From the NCBI GenBank assembly GCA_034698045.1, contig JAQGAU010000172.1, positions 1 to 36,175 of the forward strand: a stretch of 36,175 nt of DNA. Direction: 5' to 3'. Each line of letters begins with the position of its first letter. Within the stretch, counting starts at the first letter, position 1. This document shows positions 1 to 10,209 of the stretch, in pieces. Below the pieces are notes generated by a model. It was not told the origin of the DNA. It worked only from the letters and a program-made list of their open reading frames with translations, and made no database searches. Made by a program: the position numbers and the translations under genes. The stretch is from Paramacrobiotus richtersi (lineage: Eukaryota > Tardigrada > Eutardigrada > Parachela > Macrobiotidae).

Positions 1-3000
1 AACCATGACAGATGCTTGGGCGTGCGTACGCTTAGTGCCAACGTATCGCCGACTGGAAACAGAACACCGTAAAGACTGATGAAGCTGCAGACTGGGTTTG
101 GAACCTTCTGCTAAAATAACGTGGTCTCAAATCAAGAGGAACGAAACGTGGGCTCAGTGTGCCGTTTGCGCATATGTACAACCACCGTGACGTACTCTAA
201 TACAAGGACCGAGTGCAGGACGCGTTGTGGTACCATAAACGGCGGAAAACTTTATTCAAACCTTGACTGATGTCTACAGGAAACGCATGCCTGGAGCTTC
301 CATCTTACCGGCTTCGTGAAATCCGCTATTCGCACCGTCACGAAAGATCACAGGGAACTGGTTGGAATACTGTGAAAGATATTCTTGTGTCCAGCAGATA
401 ATGAGATAATCAGTGGCAGCGGTTACGCACAGCGCGACGTAAAGCGTTATATTGTCAGTAAAGCGTAAAGTTGAATTGTGTTGCACGCATGCAAGCTGTG
501 CATTTTGTAAACAGTCTCATCGTACATCGGCGTAATGTTACAAATATGCAGGTAGATACGAGGCCAGGCTTGTACAATAAGTTTGCTTACTTGGAGGAAA
601 TATTGAATATGTCCCATCTCGCTATCAGAAAACAGAGGTTCACGTACTCTTCGTGGTGTCGCACGATACAATGTACTGTAACATAACTTACTGGTGAACT
701 GTTACGAAGTCCGACATGTCCACTTGGGTACACATTTTGATCCTGCGAGAAACCATCTATTATTTTTATCTCACGCTAGGATTCGAAGCAATCAGTTTCA
801 GGAAAAATTTACTGCACAAGAAACGTAATAGAATCTGTATCCTTTGCTACATGTTTACATTATCGTCGATATCGGCAAAGTCTTGCATGTGATGATATTA
901 TATATTTTTATGAGCACAAACCGAGCATCGTCAGGCGGACTGGTATAAAAGTCCAGTGACGACGGAGAACACACTACGTCCCGATCGCTTGGCTCAGTTA
1001 GCATGGACAGATTCCAAAAGCTGTCTGGCATGGGCATCAGCCCTAAATCGACTTGAAATTTCTCAGAAACGCGAAACATCTGCTCCACCGTATAATTCTG
1101 TGCGACCATTTCTTCAGTAACATCGAGCGCTGGCTTCGATGGAAACAGTTGTGTAAAATCCAACATTCCGGTCCACGTCTGGGATAACATGTCGCCTATA
1201 AATTTATAATACATGCCGGCTTCAATGGTGTTCCGTTACTGTATTTGTACCTTTCTAGCGCTACAGTAGTTCAGAAGTACTACGGAGCAGTGACGAATTT
1301 ACGCCGGATTTTAGGGGAGGCGCCAGGGAACTCCGACAGAAGGTTCGCCCCTTCTCTTAAATTTTGGCGAACCCAACTACAGCAAAGGGTCCATGGCCCC
1401 CTGGCTCTTCCCCAAAATTCGTCACTGCTACGGAGCTCACAGTTCGTCTGCGCTCTAAACCTCTAACTGCATACTGGAGACTTCTGTTCTCTTCGATTCT
1501 GCTGATCCTCCTGAATGTTTCCAAATCCGTCTGATTCCGTGCTAGTATTTTTAATTTTAATTGAAGCTAAACGGACCCTGATTAAAATGAATTGTAGCCA
1601 ACCATGCTGGCTGGCTCAACAGAATGCCTAACGTTCTGTACGTATATTATATAAATTGTCCCCATGGGACCCAAGTGCTTCTCAACAGTCAGTACTACCT
1701 TTTGTAAATTCACTGGGCCATGGTGTGTCTGCATTCAAGTTTTGGATTGTTTCTGAATATAAACCTTAAAAATCTTCCCTTGAAAGTCAAAACGTGCTCA
1801 GCTGCCATGACTGAAGTGTAGTGCAAGCAGACGGAGCGGAGGATACGGACGTCCGTCCACCCGTGTGCTAGTGCCTAACACGCGAGACCCGATTTACCGT
1901 AGGTCCGTAGGAAGAAAAAAAAAAGTTATCTTCATCTGTTCGATGACCGATACATCTCATCGATACTCCGTAGGAAGTATCGTTGTCAAAACTACAATCT
2001 GTACAGTTAGTATGCAGTAGGAACTTCGCACATTTTTCGTTACGGTTCGCCATAAACTGCTAACTCCAATTGTGCCAATCAATGTGCCTCCAAAGAAGGC
2101 ACATTGAAACAACAGAAAACCGGCCAGAGTAATTGTATCAGATCTCGCAGTTCACCGTGATTTATGCACAGCGCCACACCGGCTTGCGCCTGTTGCTCTC
2201 ACGCGTCAGCGCTCATTTGCCAGCACAAGCAACTCACCCAGCTGCTGTTCATCGTGGCTGGTTGTGTTTTATTACTTTTACACTCTAAAGTGATTGATAA
2301 TTAGCTTACCTAAAAGGTGTGCTGGAATTGCAGCGGTGGGAGATATGTTCTCGGTCGGAAACTTTTGTATCAGTCGGCGTCGGACATAGGCATGTAGTTG
2401 CAAATGGAGCGGTTTGACTTGCTGCCATAAACGCTCTACATCACTGAGGAATACTGAATCAGTGTAATTCAAGCTGTCCACCACGTAAGCGGCACGCCAT
2501 AGTTGACCGTTGTCGGCGTATCCTAGATGTTCACGCTTGATTAAATGAGAGAAGGTAAACAATACTATATCCAACACAAAACGACAGAGGTAGATCGTTC
2601 GTAACCGGCAGTTATGTCTTTCTTCGCAAAATGTTCTCTCGGACAGACAACAACTGTCTCCCCTAAGGAACTGAATATTTTTACATCAATTACAATAAGG
2701 TAGTTCCGGTCCCGGGTTTTTCCCGGCAAAGTGTAATATATTCGTTGGGACACTTGTGCCAAGAACTAACCGGATAAAAGCAACTCACGACAACGAAAGA
2801 TTGATTTCTCGAAGGGGGACGTATTCCCCGGTTATCGTGTTAACGGGTAATGCGCTTTATTCCGACTCGAGAGGACATGATTGCAGATGGGAACGCATAT
2901 GCTGGTTGCAGTTGTAATTGTTCTTAAACTCTAAGGCTGTATATCATTGTAGCCTTCAAATGTTCTGTACTGCTTTTACCTTCTAACTTCGCAGCTTTGT

Positions 3001-4383
3001 TCCTCAGGGCGATATATTTTACATAGTCCGGACGGATATCTTTTCCTATCGCATCTCTCCAAGCCTTCCAGACATATTTTCTTTTATTTGGATCATCCCA
3101 TGTACTTCTCATATAGCCGAGCAGTGCTATATAAACATTGAAAAATTAGCTTTTTTTTTCAAGCACAGCTAGAAAGAACTGTAACACTGACACCAATGAT
3201 CAATGACAACAATAATCCTTGAATGCGAAATATGCCCCAACGAATCACAGAAATCTGGTTACGGGAAGCAAGAAAAATTATGCACCGTTAATGCCTCTTA
3301 ATCGACGTAAAATAGCATGCGTACCGGGAACAGTCACTCGCAAACTTTCGGGACAGTTTGGAATAGTTGCCTGAAGACTTTCAACGGTCTGCAGTGTATC
3401 AAAACAAACCGTGGCCGTGGAATAAGTCGCGGTCATACGATTGATAATGGAAATCAGCTCCGTTAGCTCATCGGAAGCTAATACAGCGTCGCCCAGCTCG
3501 CTGAGAGTTTTGTAAATCCGCTGCAGTTGTTCATCTGCTATCTTGTTAATATCGAAGTTTTTCACCATCATGGCTACGGTTTGGGTAAAGTTCGCTTGGA
3601 GCTGACTGGATTGTTCCTGCAAACATGCAGAAAGTCGTTGACCACTACGAGCGCTACCAGTGCCACTAATCTTACAGAACAAAGTCAGATAAGTATTATG
3701 GTTAGACAACTGCGTCATCGTTCACACGATGTGAGGTCGCATGCGGTCAACCCTAACTTACTGTAGCAGCCTCGTTTTCATCCGTTAAACTGGTGCCGTA
3801 ATCCCATGTTGCTCGTGACGCGGAGTTGTAAATCTGCGTAGCGTAAGGATTGTACCTTAAAAAACGGAAGTGCATAAGTCACCAACAACAATCATAACAT
3901 ACTACAAAAACTGGAGTCCCTTCAGTTTTCTGACCAATTCGGCAAACACGTGTGCAGTTTTCAAAAGATACTACACAAGTGGTTATTTTACCATTCCTGT
4001 AGCCACTGGCGAAAGTAAGACGGATCTGAAAGTCGGTAGGGGTCAGGAATACCCTTTTCGAAGAAGGGGCTCAAGTCCACCGGATAGAACTTGGCCTCCG
4101 CGAAATATAAGGTTAGAAACGCAAAACAACCTGAGACAAAAAGTAGTCAGCAGCAGCTATATGCAGTACTGTACAGCAACATACATCGCAAACTACAGCT
4201 ATACTGCGTCTGCGGCTGAAAATGCATCCCTAAATTTATGTACAATCACACAGTCATGAAGATAACTCACCGATGGAGGATGTTTTTTGACGGCCCATCC
4301 TTCAACAAGCTGCACGGATCGGAAGCGAGGCGTAAGCAAATCTGTTGGATTCTGTTGACGTTCAGGGTCAGCAGAAATTCTTG
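1..4383 (-). CDS. Angiotensin-converting enzyme-like M2 peptidase homologue, probably inactive; partial
   Basis: Secreted M2 metallopeptidases remove C-terminal dipeptides using zinc held by HExxH plus a downstream Glu. Exons read on the minus strand, in order: 4383-4271, 3833-3762, 3616-3325, 3126-2980, 2522-2310, 1195-922 (or 918), 675-591, 369-309, 52-1 (cut by the window edge). Splice phases agree at every join after the first exon shown, except the 1195-922/675-591 join discussed here. ACE hallmarks seen: TYSTATVC, WKAWRDAIGK, LHAYVRR, IPAHLLGDMLSQTW, MLTEPSDRDVVC, GHIQYFLQ, RDGANSGFHEA, GDTLALSV.TPKHL. The zinc site reads SEMGH: the first His is Ser, while the Glu, second His and GFHEA Glu remain. 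The Cys normally found between FY and HEMGH is also missing in the open frame. That frame needs the donor CG/GTTTGT at 921; the other donor at 917 restores a Cys but then meets a stop. The 5' exon with the signal peptide was not found. Family assignment is very sure; inactivity is an inference, and a decaying gene is possible. Confidence 0.9.
1288..1427. mobile_element. Short non-autonomous hAT-type element in an ACE intron
   Basis: The element begins CAGTGACGAATTT and ends AAATTCGTCACTG, a perfect 13-base terminal inverted repeat; similarity continues imperfectly inward (about 1308-1327 against 1398-1414). It is flanked by identical 8-base direct repeats CTACGGAG at 1280-1287 and 1428-1435. 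An inner inverted pair, GGTTCGCC at 1342-1349 and GGCGAACC at 1366-1373, adds a second stem. 8-base target duplications and CA..TG ends are typical of hAT transposons. At 140 bases it cannot encode a transposase. It lies between ACE exons 2522-2310 and 1195-922. Confidence 0.8.
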
Positions 4384-5213
4384 CTGTTAAACCACCAAAT
4401 CAGATGAGACTATGAGAGAGCGACTGACAGCTCGAACGTCGACTAAACTGCCATTGTTCTTAAAAGCCAACGGCGTCTGCGGACTGAGCCGAACTGCTTG
4501 CAATTGCTGTCCATGCCTGGTGAACGCACTCTCGCGCTAGTTACCGGACCGCAGAAAGTGCTTGCTGTCTCATCTAAAAACAGTCAAGACTGCATTATTG
4601 GCAGGCCTACTTAATTATTATTCTCAGTTTGAAGAAAGCGGTTAACCATTAATCGCCAGTACAAATAGAATTTAATTTACGCACTGTTTGTGGGTTGTTT
4701 GTGGGTTGTTTGTGGGTTGTTTGTGGGTTGTTTCATGTTTGTGGGTTGTTGCCATTAAAAATTGATTAACGAACGAACAGTGATTTTGATCAGAAAAAAA
4801 CATACTATAAGGATATTATAACGTTAACGGAAAAATGTTCCGTTAAGTTGCTATTAATGACGAATCCAAAAAGGGTCTACTAGGCATCTACACAAGTACA
4901 AACCACAGCGACGCTTCGCTTCGCCGGCCTTGTATTAATGGTTACAGCTTTTCTCTGTTCCGTTTTTTGGCCACAGTGTTTTAAACTCAACTTTTAAACT
5001 TTACAATTTTTAAACTTTCGGTTTTTCAGTGCTCCCTTGTTTTGAGTTTAGTATAAAACGACTCTTAGTCATACCGATTCATGCGTCGTAGAATCGGGAC
5101 ATGAGAAGCATAGCCTCTATCGCATATCTAGGGCTGTATGCTGCGCCATTATATATTAGCAAGTGTATTGCGTATCTGATTTATTTCATGCTCCTTTAGG
5201 TTAGCTGTCCCAT
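4384..5213. other. Intergenic region upstream of the ACE-like gene
   Basis: No convincing coding exon. The missing first exon and promoter of the ACE-like gene may lie around 4384-4650 on the minus strand, but I could not fix a start with the right splice phase. The G-rich tandem repeat at 4686-4749 is described separately. Confidence 0.4.
4686..4749 (+). repeat. 11-base G-rich minisatellite
   Basis: Four uninterrupted copies of GTTTGTGGGTT (4686-4696, 4697-4707, 4708-4718, 4719-4729) are followed by GTTTCAT and then a fifth copy at 4736-4746. The copies are identical, which suggests recent slippage. The T/G composition with a run of three G is telomere-like in style, but the repeat is internal and short. 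Confidence 0.9.
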
Positions 5214-5856
5214 TTAAGACGATTTTCCACCCATTGCTATAACTATAGGTAAAATCAAGAGAGCCGCGCACCTGTAACCGTTGCACCAAGGTGCATTATT
5301 GTTTTTAATAATCAGAACATGGATATACACTGTCGAGAAATCCGTTTGTGCGCGCAGCGTCCGGTTATTGCGCAACAGCGGCGAAAAGTTTAAACACGTT
5401 TCCTTGTCAGATAATTCAGTGTTTTATCCAAACTTCTTCAAACTTTGATCGTAAATGCACATATATGTGATGATCGTTCTGAACCACTTTCAGCCCTTAG
5501 GTATTTTTTTGAAATTTTGAAATGAATTTCAAAATTTTTGAAATTCATTTTAAAATTTGAAAAACATGGTACCGGGCTAATTCTGGGTCAGAACGATCAT
5601 CATATATATGTGCATTTATGATGAAAGTTTCAAGAAGTTTGGATGAAACGCTGAATTATCTGAGAAGAAAACGTGTTAAAACTTTTCGCCGCTGTTGCGC
5701 AATAACCGGACGCTGCGCGCACAAACGGTTTTCTCGACAGTGTTTATCCATGTTCTGGTTATTAAAAACAATAATGCACCTTGGTGCAACGGTTACAGGT
5801 GCGCGGCTGTCTTGATTGCACTTATAGTTATCGGAATGGGTGGACAAGCGCCTTAA
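5214..5856. mobile_element. Foldback element of about 640 bases with TTAA at both ends
   Basis: A long inverted repeat: the left arm (about 5214-5530) is matched in reverse by the right arm (about 5540-5856). Matching landmarks include GCGCACCTGTAACCGTTGCA (left) against TGCAACGGTTACAGGTGCGC (right), and TGCACATATATGTGATGATC against GATCATCATATATATGTGCA. The arms meet at an AT-rich centre of TTTGAAAT-like segments. Both ends carry TTAA (5214-5217 and 5853-5856), as expected for a TTAA-targeting element, although no piggyBac terminal motif was recognised. The two short ORFs inside it run along the arms and have no protein character. Confidence 0.75.
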
Positions 5857-6698
5857 TTTTGGTTTGCGGTTTTGGCCTTTTAAAGCCACTTAGGGTTTAG
5901 TTGAGTAACATTAGTCCACCTTTTAGCTTTTGAACTTTCACCGTAGGTTTTCTTACAATCTCTGGTTTTATCTATAACCCAAAGTTGTGCTAACTATCCT
6001 TAACTTTGCGTCTTGAATTAGATTTTACCTTTACTTATACAATTGGTTACTTTATTTGGCTTACTTATAACTTATAAGTCACCCAAATAATAACACAGTT
6101 CACGCCGAAAAAACAACTAGAATCACCACCCTCGTCCATGCATGTATACACGTATACACCGTACAACGTCGGAACTAGACATAGAGTATCTTTTCATAGT
6201 TTCGAATAGGCTTCGTGCGAGATCCTGGAGCGGAAGTACCATGTTAACCCAGAAAATCGTATGAATTTATGGACACTGTCCGTAGAAGTCTCCGGTTCTA
6301 CAGATAGGACGAAGAGAACGGCAAGATTGGCAGGCCCAGAAAAAAGCATATCTAGCTAAGTCATTTCGCCAATTTGACCTGATTGAACACAATACAGACG
6401 TTGACGAGCGTATACAGTACCAGTTTTCATTGCCGTACCATAGTATAGTTTGCACAATGTATTCATGCATTGTATTGCTGAGTAAGCACAAACGTACATA
6501 GCAGCTCAATCCCTAAAGTCAACATACAAACAATTGTTTCTTTTCTCCAACAACTCAGTGCACTTAACTACAGCTGCTTACTATCATTCGAATTTTCAAG
6601 TGTTGTTAAATTTTCTTGATAACCGGGAAGTTAATCATGAATGTGCATTTATTGCAACGACGTCGTTAGTTTTTGTTAGGACATTTGTAGCCGAACGC
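5857..6698. other. Intergenic, upstream of the CNRIP1 homologue
   Basis: AT-rich spacer with no supported gene. It contains a 17-base perfect palindrome, ACTTATAACTTATAAGT, at 6063-6079. The promoter and 5' UTR of the CNRIP1 homologue should lie at its right end; no clear TATA element was found. Confidence 0.5.
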
Positions 6699-7394
6699 AT
6701 GGAGCACAGACGGTCCACGTTGGGTGGTCTTGGGAAGCACTTTCGATTACTCCTGTCTTTTACCCGCGTATCCGACAGAAAACCTGTGGTGTTTAAGGTA
6801 CCGTATTGTAGTATCATCAGCCTGTCTTGCTGTAATAGAATTCTGATTTATTAGGAAGATGGCTTACGATTTGCTTCACCGGAAACAATTAAGTTTGGTC
6901 TTGAAGAATCCTACGAAATTTCCCTCACTTTCGAACCGGCCTTTAAGATCACGTAAGTGTAAAATCGATGTGAACATGTAGAAGTAAGTGTTAATGCGTA
7001 ATCATGAGTATTGTACATGTTTTATAACAACCGGTGGAAATCTGGTGAAATGGTCCTGCGTGTATTTTATTGTTTTTATAGTTCCATAAGCATTCACAAC
7101 GATCTGATCAACTTTTGCCGGCTCGGCGCCAAGATCGACCCGAATGTGGCCACGTACGGAGGTGTATGGGAACCGCGAGGATTTCCCGTGACACACTGCC
7201 ATCACCGGGAACAGCTGAAGTTTATCGTCGGATTTGATGATGGCTCGATGTTAACAACAACCCTGCAGTCCAAATTTTATGCAAAGGAAGCAGCTTGCCA
7301 CTGCGCGTGGGGCGAAACTATGCACGCCATTCATTTCCAATGCATTTTTATGCCGGATAAAAGTGTGGCCGTAGTTAAACAAGAGCTAATGTAA
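6699..7394 (+). CDS. CNRIP1 family protein (CB1 cannabinoid receptor-interacting protein 1 homologue)
   Basis: Three exons: 6699-6797, 6855-6952, 7082-7394, with phases 0 and 2 at the joins and introns of 57 and 129 bases. The product is 169 residues, against 164 for human CNRIP1, with no signal peptide or membrane segment, so it is probably cytosolic. Family pattern seen in order: FRLLLSFTRVSDRKPVVFK near the N-terminus (human VRLSIALRI...PVFYK), DGLRF and TIKFGLEESYEISLTFEP (human TIKLLTGSSYKVEVKIKP), then LQSKFYAKEAACHCAWG (human WQVKFYNYHKRDHCQWG) and a short C-terminal tail, VAVVKQELM. In vertebrates the family binds the C-terminus of the CB1 receptor; the role in invertebrates, which lack a clear CB1, is not settled. 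The start ATG at 6699 gives an N-terminus of family length. Partial copies of the last exon lie downstream. Confidence 0.85.
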
Positions 7395-7534
7395 CTACTG
7401 ACAGCTCTGCTATAGTATTCCGCGTAACCCCGACATGCATCGCAATTCAAGTGTACAGTTTGAACTGTAACACTATCGCCATTGATTGCTGTTTCCGCAG
7501 CAATGATAAACAATGACACCAGCAGAAAGCACAT
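7331..7534 (-). CDS. Doubtful small secreted-type ORF antisense to the CNRIP1 3' end
   Basis: A 67-residue ATG-started ORF with a signal-peptide-like start (MCFLLVSLFIIAAETA) and four Cys in the remainder. Its end overlaps the CNRIP1 last exon by 64 bases on the other strand. The duplicated copy at 11732-11878 keeps a related start, MRMLTRFLLMSLFIMVAVRA, over 48 residues, but the C-terminal part has changed frame. Shared hydrophobic starts are expected from duplication alone, so this is weak evidence for a gene. Confidence 0.2.
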   Translation of the reverse strand: MCFLLVSLFIIAAETAINGDSVTVQTVHLNCDACRGYAEYYSRAVSSYISSCLTTATLLSGIKMHWK

Positions 7535-7624
7535 ACGTTTACTGTTAAAATGCGCATGGTATCATAACATCAGTGTGGTCCCTCTCGTATTAACATTATC
7601 GTGTTAAATGTTTATTACTAATTG

Positions 7625-7730
7625 TGGCGAAACTATTCATGCCTTTTTTCCCAGTGCGTTTTCTTGCAGGATAAAAGTGTGGCCGTAGTCAAACAAGAAC
7701 TAATGTCACTAAGAGCTGTGCTATTGGGAT
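7625..7730 (+). pseudogene. Tandem fragment of the CNRIP1 last exon 3' end
   Basis: Resembles 7314-7410, the end of the CNRIP1 coding region: both hold GGATAAAAGTGTGGCCGTAG followed by CAAACAAGA.CTAATGT. The stop-codon region is altered (ATGTCACTAAG instead of ATGTAACTAC) and nothing upstream forms a full exon. It looks like a non-coding local duplication. Confidence 0.6.
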
Positions 7731-7734
7731 AGAT

Positions 7735-8255
7735 TTGGTACCATTCGAGTTAGCTGTCTTCGAGTTCTTTCGAACGGTAAACGCTCTGCGGGGCTTACTA
7801 TCGTTAAACGTTACCTCCATCTTCTTTAGTTTTAGTACTGCTGAGTCGCTGACTTAAAAAGCTGCAATTAAATCGAATACTTCGTACTTTACGTCACTGG
7901 CTGCGGTTGCCCGTTTTCAGCAACTTACTTCATTAACTTGATATGTGTGAGTCTAACTGGTATTCTTCCATAATGCGTCACACAATTTAAGTTTTGTTTG
8001 TAGTAGCGACATGGGAATTGCGACGACATAATCTTATAAACCATATATTTGTAGAATACTCGTATAATCTAGAAAAGTTAATAACTCTGTTAAGGAATCT
8101 TAAAAGGCTACAAATATTTGTTGACAAAAGATAAGTTATCCGCTGCATCAGAATGACCGCAATACGCAGCTGCGAATGCTTATCGAAACCGAACTTCATT
8201 AAGTACATGTTTCCGTTTATTGACAGGATATTGGTCATAAATTTGGTATTGTGCA
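7735..8255. other. Intergenic, no gene seen
   Basis: No supported coding sequence. It contains TACTTTACGTCACTGGCTG at 7885-7903, whose reverse complement occurs exactly at 18813-18831; this may be the edge of a dispersed element. Confidence 0.4.
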
Positions 8256-8427
8256 CAGTGGGGGCCAGCTGGCGAGAAAAAATTGTCGCGGCCGATCACC
8301 AAGCGCGGGGTCCGATTTTTGGTATTGGCGGGGAAATTTTTCAGAATTTTTGCCGTTTTTTAGTTTTTTTTGGCGGTTCTGGCCGGGCGAACTGGGCGGC
8401 GAAGGTTCTCACCTCCCTCGCGCCCTG
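8256..8427. mobile_element. Possible GC-rich short hAT-type element
   Basis: A GC-rich island in AT-rich surroundings. It starts CAGTGGGGGCCAGCTGGCG and ends CTCGCGCCCTG, giving ends of the CAG..CTG type. Flanking octamers ATTGTGCA (8248-8255) and ACCGTGCA (8428-8435) agree at six of eight positions. The terminal repeats are poor, so this is much less certain than the 1288-1427 element. ORFs crossing it look like composition artefacts. Confidence 0.35.
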
Positions 8428-8756
8428 ACCGTGCAAGAGTATTCCGACACCAACGGAAAAAAGTCCATATCAATAACAGAGAATGCACTTATGAACAGCA
8501 ACTTTTTATTGCCGCAACAAATCAATTAACAATCAGTTTTCTTGACTTCATGGTGAAGTTTCTAAAGATACAATTTGAACCATCCGCTTTCACTGATTGA
8601 CATGTATCGCTTACTGATCGAGCATATACCACCGGCACATCGTAATAATTTTATTTACCATGGCATCATGATGTACAGAAAAACACAGAAGCCTTAAAAC
8701 AACATCGAATCAATATCCGCCGTGAATAAATCGTTCGCAATACTTGATCCATAGTT

Positions 8757-9657
8757 TCATTTCTGCGCGGACGGGCTCTTCTCCGCACTTGTGGTAAGCT
8801 GTACCGGTTCGCTGTATCGAGGGGGCGCTCCCAGAGGGGTCTGCTGTTCATAAGGAGGCACAAAAAAAACCTGCTGTCCAGGCATCGCTTGATTATACAC
8901 TACCTGGTGTCCTTCTGGTTCCTGACCACCCTGCGTATTCACTACCGGCATGTTTGTTGTCTTACTTGGCAGTTTGCAGCATTTAACACCCGCAGCGATA
9001 CACGATCCCAAACTCGCTATGAAGACAATCAACTGGAATAGCACATTGGATCCCAAGTGGCCATATCCTTTTTGCCAATAGTTGTAATGACACCAGGTGT
9101 ACCAGCTACGGTTGGGATTTACAAGAGAACAGTCGCCAATGTGGTAGTTATACTGCCGCCATCCCGACCCAAATTCGCCTAATAGTATTACGAAAACAAT
9201 GAACTCGATGAAAGAAAAGATCGTAGCCAGGATGATCATCACCATCGTTTCGATAAGGAGGCATTTCCGTGAAGTGGGAGGAGTTCAGTTTGTGAGAGGC
9301 ACACCGGCCGCTATGCCGAGTGATCCGGTGATGATGTAGAAAATCCCCAAGCAGAAACCGGAAGCGGCGGCAGTGTAGAAAACCGCGTCATAGAGAGATG
9401 TGACAAACGCTGTAGAGCATTAAAAATCGCTTTTCTTATTGATAAAAAATGGCAAACGGCCGCGGTAGCAGTAAAAATCACCACTGTGATAAGCTGAAGA
9501 TTGTGAAAACGTTCTGTTTAAGCAATAAGAGCAACCACACTAGGAGTATAATATTATGTCCATTTTTAGGGTGTCACCTTTGTAGTTTCGGTGCATTGCT
9601 ATGATTTTACAAGGTGGGAAACTTACCGATCGCATCGTTGATAATTAGGCCGACGGC
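8757..9657 (-). pseudogene. CD20/MS4A-like four-pass membrane protein pseudogene
   Basis: Exon 2 is 9409-8757 and a stub of exon 1 ends at the donor 9627. It matches the intact gene at 17142-18218 closely: GIFYIITGSLGIAAGVPL, WCHYNYWQKGYGHLGSN, LIVFIASLGSCIAAG and a Pro/Gln-rich tail ending SPSAQK. Two lesions: a TGA replaces the Gly codon just after VPLTN (before TPPTSRKC), and only the last ten codons of exon 1 (AVGLIINDAI) survive, because upstream the sequence changes to the flank of the small secreted protein block. A possible AATAAA poly(A) signal lies on the minus strand at 8650-8655. Translation could restart at the ATG at 9245, but that product would lack the first two membrane segments. 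Confidence 0.8.
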
Positions 9658-9894
9658 ATCCGTTGTCACCAACTCGCTGCAACTTCCATCACGAATTTAT
9701 TTGCGTCTTTTTTCAGGACTAAAACACAGATCCGAGTTCGATAGCAGCTTATTTGTATATTTGCACTGAAACTAATTCGCAACCGTTATAGCATATTTGT
9801 TAAGATATTGAGAAGCGACTGGATAACCTGGACAAACATCCTTTTCAAATTAGATTATTGATGCTGCGAGCAGGTACAACAAAAAATCGTATTA

Positions 9895-10209
9895 TCAGCA
9901 ATGACAGGGGGGCTTTAGGCAGCAGACCGTAGTTTTCGTGTTCGGAGGGCTGCGAACAGTCCGGCTGGGAACGATAGTGTGCAATGGTGACGGTGCGGCG
10001 ATTATTGGCTGACTCTGACCTTGATCCAGTGAAGGTGTGGCAGGATCAGATGCAATTGACAAGGGACTCACGATGGCATGGATACTGGGAGCCGGATCCA
10101 CAGCGGCAGAATCCGAACCGAACGAGGTGTTTCGGGGTGACGGAAGGAATACCGCCAAGCTGCCATGCCCACACAACACTGCCAACAGGATTATGGGTAG
10201 CAAAAGCAT
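9895..10209 (-). CDS. Small secreted Pro/Ser/Thr-rich protein, copy 1 of a local family
   Basis: A 104-residue single-exon ORF with a clear signal peptide (MLLLPIILLAVLCGHGSLA). The mature part begins VFLPSPRNTS, followed by DPAPSIHAIVSPLS, ASDPATPSLDQ, PSPLHTIVPSRTVRSPPNT and a C-terminus of CCLKPPCHC. It has no membrane segment after the signal and no known domain. Two intact paralogues (12497-12817 and 15156-15467) keep the same blocks although their flanks have diverged with indels, which argues for selection on the protein. Function unknown; a secreted peptide, a matrix component or a precursor cut at Arg residues would all fit. Confidence 0.65.
   Translation of the reverse strand: MLLLPIILLAVLCGHGSLAVFLPSPRNTSFGSDSAAVDPAPSIHAIVSPLSIASDPATPSLDQGQSQPIIAAPSPLHTIVPSRTVRSPPNTKTTVCCLKPPCHC

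Noticed and set aside
5618-5889. Two overlapping ORFs on opposite strands
   Set aside because: Both lie in an arm of the foldback element and show no protein features.
6267-6509. 80-codon minus-strand ORF
   Set aside because: No signal, domain or conservation in the duplicated blocks.
8153-8600. Three overlapping plus-strand ORFs
   Set aside because: They cross a GC-rich, possibly hAT-type island; their Gly/Trp/Phe-rich content follows base composition, and no splice or start context supports them.
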